Shown: positions 57,717 to 64,000 of the stretch, one piece after another | Numbering within the stretch: position 1 is the first letter of the stretch | Layout: the number at the start of each line of letters is the position of its first letter | Assembly (NCBI GenBank): GCA_944990035.1 | Contig: CALYLX010000128.1 | Span: forward strand, 868,001-932,000 | Direction of reading: 5' to 3' | Origin: Clitopilus passeckerianus | Lineage: Eukaryota > Basidiomycota > Agaricomycetes > Agaricales > Entolomataceae | Length of the DNA stretch: 64,000 nucleotides | Translations under genes and position numbers: made by a program | The notes under the pieces: model-generated | Told to the model about the DNA's origin: nothing | Databases searched by the model: none | Seen by the model: only the letters and a program-made list of their open reading frames with translations

Positions 57717-60700
57717 CTATGATGGGCTAGTGGTATCTTCGTTTGGAGGCGAAGGCGAAGGTGAACCTGCCTTGCTCTCGGCAGCTTTCTCTCCGGGGTC
57801 CCCGTTGGCTTGATGTCTTGTTCTGGCACCCCACATTGCGCCCCAATTTGTGAAGAACCGGAGCAGCCAAACAGGCTTGATGCTGGGATGCCTGATCACC
57901 TCGCCTTCATCCTCCTCTGGTAATCTTGGCTCAAACGGTATACCGACAACCTCTTCCTCGGCCTCCTCTTCAGTCCTCCCATACCTGTCCACCAGCCTCT
58001 CCGTTCCATCCAAGCGCCACTGTAGTCTATTGAACCGGCCATGGGCACCATGAACACCAGGCGGCAGCCTCCTACCTCCAGTGCCAAAGACTTTATCCCT
58101 GAGTTCCAGGACTTTCTTCCGAGGAGGGGTGGCCGTGTGCCAAAGATCGGGAATTCGAAATTGCTCAGCTTCGTAACGCAACGTGTGAGCCGCCTGGGAG
58201 GTCTTATCAGCCTTGGCCGTCTCCGTATCGATCGTGCTGATGGCACTCGTGCGGGCCTCCAGGTCTGCGAGGAAAGGCAAGTGCGACTGGTAGTCTTCCC
58301 TTAGAGCAGTGTTTGTGTTGGACAGGGTCGCGGTGAGGACGTGGAGGCAGGCTATGACATTTTGAAGATGTTGCTCTCGCCGTGTCATGACGAGGAGTTG
58401 GCCACAGAGTTCAACGTCTATTCTCAAGCGCTCCAATGCCAGGACTGGCATGTCTCGCAACGAATCGAGATCATGGTACGATCTTCGCCTAGAATGAGAG
58501 GGTCAGCATACAGGTATGTATAAGAAAAGTTTATATGAATACTAACCGTCGCATTCGCGCCAGAGCCAGTCTCCTCCCTGGCTGCTCGTACTTGCCCTCA
58601 CCCTCTGACCACTCCCTGGCAACCTCGTCTTCATCTGGTTCAGATATCTTGATCCTGACACCTGTTCTTCCGATTTCCTGCGGCTCACCGTCGAACTTGA
58701 GGGACTTGCCTCGCATCGAACTGGGACCCCAAGTACTGGCTCTCTGCTTGTCCATCTTGCTGCTCCTAGCACTTTCGTGCTCTTCCTCTTCGTCCTCCTC
58801 ATCGCTCTCTTCGCCTTCCTCTTCGGCGTCTTCATCGTCAAAGACATCTCGAGCGCTGTATGGGTCGGCCCAACTGGATACTCGACTCGGGTGTTGTATG
58901 CGTTCAAATGCGAGTCCTCTTTTCTTGTTTTGATTACGGCTGGTCACGAGATCCTTAATCTTTTGCTCATACTCTGCCGGGTCGAAGGCCACGCTGTTTG
59001 AGTTATTGAGAGCAATTGCGCTGTTGTTGTTCGTATTCGTGACCCCAGTAAGAGATGGATTGTCCAATGATCGACCATGAAGAAGTGAAAATGGATTAGC
59101 TCGCAAGGCATCTACAAAATGGGTGGTTAGATGAGTGTCAAGGTGAATTGAGGTTACATACCGACTGGGGAGACTTGACCGCTACTCAGTAAATCATCGT
59201 CATCCGGTTCCCCCATGCCATTGAACGTAATCGGAGGTAGAGTCGGCGACATAGTATGGTCAAAGTCCTTTCCGCTTTTCGCCCCGGACCCTGTCCTGGT
59301 CTCAGGACTTTCTGAGTGACCCATGAGGCTAGCATCGGCAGTCGATATAGCGAGGGAAGGTTTCGTAGATACGGTGTCACCTCTTTCTCCTCCAAAGCGA
59401 CTTTGAAGCGTTCCCGTACGTGATGAAGAGGGGGTAGAAAGATCCATGCTAGCGTGTCCACGACGCTTGGACAGTCTAAATGGGAAGGTATTAGAACAAA
59501 TACTTGAAATGTAGAGGCCGACACTAACCCTGTCCATGACTCCAACTTGCGCTGCATCCTCTCACTCCACATCCCTCCAAACCCAGCAGGCAAAGCCGTA
59601 TGGCCCTCGCTGTCGTCCTCCGTCTCTGACCTCAATTTGGACCCGTGCTCATCCACATCGCCATCACTCAAGGCCCAACGGTCCTTCTCCCTTGCCCGCT
59701 TTCCAGGTGTCCGCGTTCCGTCGGGAGCAGCCCGAGCGGCGGCGGCGGCGACCATCCTATGTTCAATTGCTTCTCGAAGCTTGATCAAGGCCCACACCGC
59801 ACCGCTCCAGAGCATGCGGACGCTTCCACCGATCTGAACGTCTCTCGAACCTGCATAGCCGTACCCGATACCCAGAAAGACATCTCCTCCAGCCCCTCCC
59901 CCTACCGATCCTGCGACACTGCTCACACTATCGCCCCTCCCTCTACCCCTCGAAGTCCCTTTCCGTCCTTTCCTACCACCTCCCTTGCCGTCTCCAAGAA
60001 CAACAAGCCTGACGAACTCCAACAGATCATTGCTCGGTTCCAGGATGTGCGCTGCTCCTCCGCCACTGTCTCCACCGCTCCCACCCGCACCAACGACACT
60101 GCCAACGGTCGATCCAACGGCACCTACACCAGCACCTACACCCCCACCTACAGCCTGCAACGTCCCACCAACACCACTCGCCAAGCCACTGGCAAAACTT
60201 CCCAACCCATTAAGCAACGTCTGTCCGCTACTATGTCCGCCCTCTCTATCCTTCTCGTGTTCTCCACCACTCCCAACACCCTCCCCACCACTTGTCGCGC
60301 GTTCCCCATCTGGGTCGCTCTCGGCCCTGTCTCTGTCGGTGAACATGCCTGCATGGGCGATTGAGCCACCGCGGAGCTTGCCTCGGATCGCACGGCTGAT
60401 GCGTCGACCTGAGGCGGAGCTGCTCCCTTGAATGCCTGAGCTGCTTGGGCCACCGCCAGAAGGGCTTCGTTGTTGTTTGGCTTCGTAAGAAGCATGGATC
60501 GTATCGACTAGGTGTTTGTTGAGTGGCTGAATAGGTGTTGGTTTTGGAGAGACGGTGGACGGTGTTGGGCTGAGGTTGGATGGTGTTGGGGAGGTAACTG
60601 AAAGGTGGGAGTGAGACTGTGAGTTGGAGTGTGAATGTGAGGGGGTAGAGGATGTTGATAGGGCGGATAACGAAGGTGGAAGGGGCAGGTGAGATGGTGG

Positions 60701-61923
60701 ATGGAGGTGCTGGGGTAATGGGAACATGTACGCGCCAAAATGGCCGGCTCCGAATCCATGAGATTGGTGGTGTGTCGATGTCGAATCTGTTGATCGTGAC
60801 TCTGAGAACTGGTGAACAGCTGCAAGGAACTGCGTGGGCTGGAGAAATGGGTCTCTCGGCGTTTGATGCGAGAAACCAAGCGCACAAAGTTTGTTGCGCA
60901 GAGACAGGACGAGACTCAGTAGAGCAGCTACAAATGTTGGATCTGCTATGCGTTCCATTGGCTCTAAACCAACGCATGGCTGGCCAATCTCAATAATCCA
61001 TTTTCTAATGCCTTCAATAGTATCATCGCATAGCAAGCCGTCTAGCACCGGACCGTTATAGATGCCAAATAAGGCAAGCCCGGCTTGAATGAGTTTGACA
61101 AGCTCCAGAACGGTTGCAATAAAAGTAGCAGAGTCCTTGGCAGACAGATTCCCAGATTTGGCAGGTGAAGATATGGATGAACGTGATTTCGTTGGCAGTC
61201 CCCCGTCTGCAAACACAGACTCTGGCAGGTGATATGTCGTGATGAATCGGTCTTTAGAGGTATCGCTGGGCTCGTCCAGAGTCAGTGCAGCGCGTCCTGA
61301 ACATCCCATTCGCAAGAGGTTGATGTTGGTATACAGCTGGTCTCGTATTGCGAGAAAGTTGCCGTTCGGTATGTAGACTATGGTGAAGTCCGAACGGAAA
61401 TGAGCGAGCGATGTTGCCATGAGTATTCCACGAGGAGTCTAGACCGCTGTTAGCGACAGAACAGTGAAACGTTCATAGAAAAACACGCCTGTTTTGGACG
61501 GGCTCCGTCACGTCGCAAATGCTGAATTGCCTTTTCCCATTCTGCTTGGGACTCTGGACCGGTCAATGCAGGGGAAGGTCGGAGGACAGCGACAGATATT
61601 TTGTGCGATTCATCTCCGGTATAGACGACAAGAGTAGTAATTGGACGTGTACGGTCGACAATCCTGGTGAAATATGAGTATTTTGGGACAATTAGTGGAT
61701 AAAATCTCTACCATTTCTCTACAGCATATAATTGATAGCCAGTAATTTGAATTGATTCTTCAATGGTCACAAATCTCAACGGAATACCCAACGAATTGAC
61801 ATTTGTCGTGACTGGGACCAATAAATTGGAAGGAGGAGGGATATTATTATTTATATTATTCAAAGGAGTATTTCTTCTGGAAAGAGTGGGTGGACGAGTA
61901 GTCGATCCAGATCTAGCGTGCAT
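57717..61923 (-). CDS. Large STB6-like protein (Sin3-binding type N-terminal domain)
   Basis: The start at 61923 (MHARSGSTTRPPTLSRRN) opens the domain shared with yeast Stb6/Stb2: RFVTIEESIQITGYQLYAVE, then after an intron VDRTRPITTLVVYTGDE, LRRDGARPKQTPRG and MATSLAHFRSDFTIVYIPNG followed by QLYTNINLLRMGCSGRAALT. A helical part follows (ATVLELVKLIQAGLALFGIY). The middle is low complexity: Ser/His/Pro runs near 60600, then Gly/Val/Ala runs (GGGVGAGVGAVGSTVGSVVG) near 60130. An intron after ESWTG leads to Ser/Thr-rich and acidic regions (DEEDEEEEHESARSSK). The C-terminal part is helical (LRIDVELCGQLLVMTRREQH) and ends at 57717. Total is about 1,250 residues. Yeast relatives bind the Sin3 co-repressor; that role is inferred only. 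Confidence 0.82.
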
Positions 61924-62079
61924 GGAAAGGGAAGGGAAGAAGGAGTGACGTGATGACGTAAGCACAAAATGAGTTGAATCTCGATTTGAAAGTGACCAGA
62001 TCGAGGGGCGGAATCGGCGGACTACTTTGATAAATACTCTCTTTCGAAAATTTGGTATTTTATTTCTTTTTTATTAATC
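61924..62079. promoter_or_regulatory. Short divergent promoter STB6-like / LONRF-type
   Basis: Only 156 nt separate the two outward start codons, so both promoters overlap. GTGACGTGATGACGTAAG-type sequence at 61946-61963 contains two close TGACG half-sites, the core bound by CREB/ATF-type bZIP factors. TATTTTATTTC lies just before the plus-strand ATG. Confidence 0.45.
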
Positions 62080-64000
62080 ATGGCCTCCCCGTCTTCGCTG
62101 CTCTCGATACTCGTTTGCTCTTATTGCCATAAACCTTTCGAAGATTACCCTTCAACGCTTTCTTGTGGTCATTCAGTCTGTTCAAAGCATGTCGACAACC
62201 ATAAATGCAATTTTCAATTTAATCCCTCGACTTCTGTGACATATATTTCAGAAGAAAACAATTCGCAACCACCACCTCTTCCAACTACTCCAGATGTCAC
62301 ACTTTTGAAAGTCCAGACTCTAATTCGTTCAGCTCTTCACGATCTCCCTCCGGCTTCTTCGGACATCCCCGACGACGACCACTCCGACGACGGCAGACCA
62401 CGTAAACGACGTCGAAGGAATTCTTCAAATGCTTCTTCGCCCGATGACGATCTGCTCGCCCATTTACGAACTCAGTCCGTTCGCCAGCGGTTAACAAGCC
62501 AAGACCAGCCACTGCTGCCGTCAGTGCCGCCTCTAACGCAAGAGACAATTCTCGATCGCTTTCGCAAAGATTTGCTCTCAGAACTATCTTGCGAAATTTG
62601 CTTCACCGTTTTCTACCAACCAGTGACTACGCCGTGCCAACATGTATGTTTCTTGTCCAATCGTATAACTCTCAAGCTAATTTACATCAGACATTCTGTT
62701 CGAAATGCCTTCATCGCGCTCTCGACCATTCCCCAGCTTGCCCAGTCTGCAGGCAGAATTTGCCGCCCTTTCTCTACTTTCAAGAACACCCCACGAATGC
62801 CATACTACATTCCATTAGTACGTCTCTCTACACGTCACTGATGCCGTCATTAAACCCGCGTTCGCACAGTTCTCAAAGCCTTTCCCGAGCTCTACCAAGA
62901 CCGCAAGGACGCCATCGAAGAGGACGAACGCAATGCTCGTCTCGACACCCCAATTTTCGTCTGCCAGCTTAGCTTTCCAGGCATGCCAACCCTCCTACAT
63001 TTCTTCGAACCTCGGTGAGTATCACTCTCATTAATTCAAGATTATTCTAGAACATCTTGTTATCTCTAGCTATCGACTCATGCTTCGGAGATGCCTCGAG
63101 TCACAACGCCCTTACTTCGGCATGATCATGCCACCAAAACCAGGCTCTGCAACTAACCAAACTGAGTACGGAACGATGCTCGAGATCCGGACAGTGCAGC
63201 CACTCTCCGACGGACGGAGTCTCGTAGAAACTTGGGGAACACACAGGTTCAGGATTTTGGAAAGTGGAACCCTGGATGGTTACATGGTCGGAAGAATTGA
63301 GAGGTGAGTAACCGTTTCCCATCTCCTCGTGACACTCATTTCTAAACATGAACATGTGTATGTATAGAATCGACGACTATGCAGATGAACTAACTGCCGA
63401 TCCGCCGGCTCTAGGCCCTGAGGTACCCAGAGCACCCTCTGCAACGCCACCTGATTCCGCTCTATCATCGCGTGCTACATCCCCTCTTCCCCCTGCAGCA
63501 GGATCATCTTCATCATCATCTTCGACCGCTTCACTTCCGCAAGCCCTACCATCTACTGGAAGGCGGCGACCGCAATTGCCCACCATCCTCCCATCGCAAC
63601 CATCCAATGCCGTGCTGATGCAGCGATGCCGGTCCTTTCTTGACCAGTTAGAGCGCGGTACTGCACCATGGATAGTGCAACGGCTTTCCAACACGTTCGG
63701 TCAAATGCCACCGGATGTCGCGTCTTTCTCCTTTTGGGTCGCGTCAATTCTTCCGATCGACGAGTTTGAAAAGGCGAAATTGTTACCAATCCGAAGTCCA
63801 AGGCTGAGGTTGCTATTGGTGGTACACTGGATCGAGCAGTTGAACAACAATTGGTACAGCACTTTTCCTCTTCCTTCGCCACTTCTCCCCTTCTTCCTGC
63901 TCTTACGCACTCGCCCGCTGAGCAACCTTTTGCGTTTTTATTCGGTTTCCCGACGAACGATTGCGCTGATTGGGCTCGTTTTTATTTTTCTTCTTGGATC
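62080..64000 (+). CDS. RING finger plus Lon N-terminal domain protein (LONRF type), 3' end cut by window edge
   Basis: LONRF proteins are putative ubiquitin ligases that pair a RING finger with a Lon-type substrate-binding domain. The start at 62080 begins with a degenerate zinc motif (CSYCHKPFEDYPSTLSCGHS). A disordered basic stretch follows (RPRKRRRRNSSNASS). The RING is CEICFTVFYQPVTTPCQH, then after an intron TFCSKCLHRALDHSPACPVC. The Lon domain follows: VCQLSFPGMPTLLHFFEPRY, RLMLRRCLESQRPYFGMIM, EIRTVQPLSDGRSLVETWGT and HRFRILESGTLDGYMVGRIE. A Ser/Pro-rich insertion splits the domain before LMQRCRSFLDQLE, FSFWVASILPIDEFEKAKLL and LLLVVHWIEQLNNNW. The frame stays open to the window end with a hydrophobic stretch (RTIALIGLVFIFLLG) that could be a membrane anchor. 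Confidence 0.88.

Noticed and set aside
59645..60364. Plus-strand open frames rich in Pro, Ser and Thr
   Set aside because: They are the complement of the low-complexity Gly/Ser region of the STB6-like gene; no independent motif.

Overview
The window reads as nuclear DNA of a filamentous basidiomycete, most likely an Agaricomycete. Genes are packed at about one per 2 kb on both strands. Nearly all are split by short introns (about 44-65 nt, GTRNGT-like donors, YAG acceptors). The gene set is fungal: Aro8-type aminotransferase, Ost1, Tfg1, Elg1, a GPI-type chitin deacetylase, RFX and bHLH regulators, vacuolar endopolyphosphatase and an STB6-like protein. I see no prokaryotic, organellar or viral genes, no tRNA or rRNA, and no CRISPR array. 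I recognise 32 protein genes; two are cut by the window edges.

Layout. 0-9 kb: Yos1 (cut at the left edge), mitochondrial uL22, aromatic aminotransferase, Ost1, a small secreted protein and a mitochondrial PPR protein. 9-22 kb: a membrane-anchored pepsin-like protease, hydroxyacid-oxoacid transhydrogenase, a gene-free 1.1 kb with a diverged direct repeat, His6 isomerase, ribosomal protein uL29 (L35), a germinal-centre-type Ste20 kinase and a chitin deacetylase. 22-38 kb: a nuclear and RNA-related block with TFIIF alpha, bHLH factor, Elg1, JMJD7-like hydroxylase, Nhp2, Bfr1 and RFX factor. 38-47 kb: endopolyphosphatase broken by about 1 kb of foreign-looking sequence, an orphan small protein and acetoacetyl-CoA synthetase. 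47-51 kb: three consecutive same-strand multi-pass membrane proteins of unknown role. 51-64 kb: Ubc8-type E2, THOC5-like protein, glucose-6-phosphate dehydrogenase, an orphan, CCDC47-type ER protein, a large STB6-like protein and a RING-Lon protein (LONRF type) cut at the right edge.

Most genes are unrelated housekeeping genes rather than a pathway cluster. Several pairs are divergent and share short promoters: Yos1/uL22m, secreted protein/PPR, protease/HOT, Elg1/JMJD7, THOC5/ZWF1, orphan/CCDC47 and STB6/LONRF. The most unusual findings are these: four genes whose reading frame breaks by what looks like one missing base in a short base run (kinase, orphan at 42.3-42.9 kb, Ubc8, ZWF1); the insertion inside the endopolyphosphatase gene; the tandem membrane-protein trio; the diverged repeat at 14.3-14.9 kb; and the membrane-anchored protease with a cytoplasmic tail. 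I did not find a clearly new multi-gene system; the membrane-protein trio is the nearest candidate.
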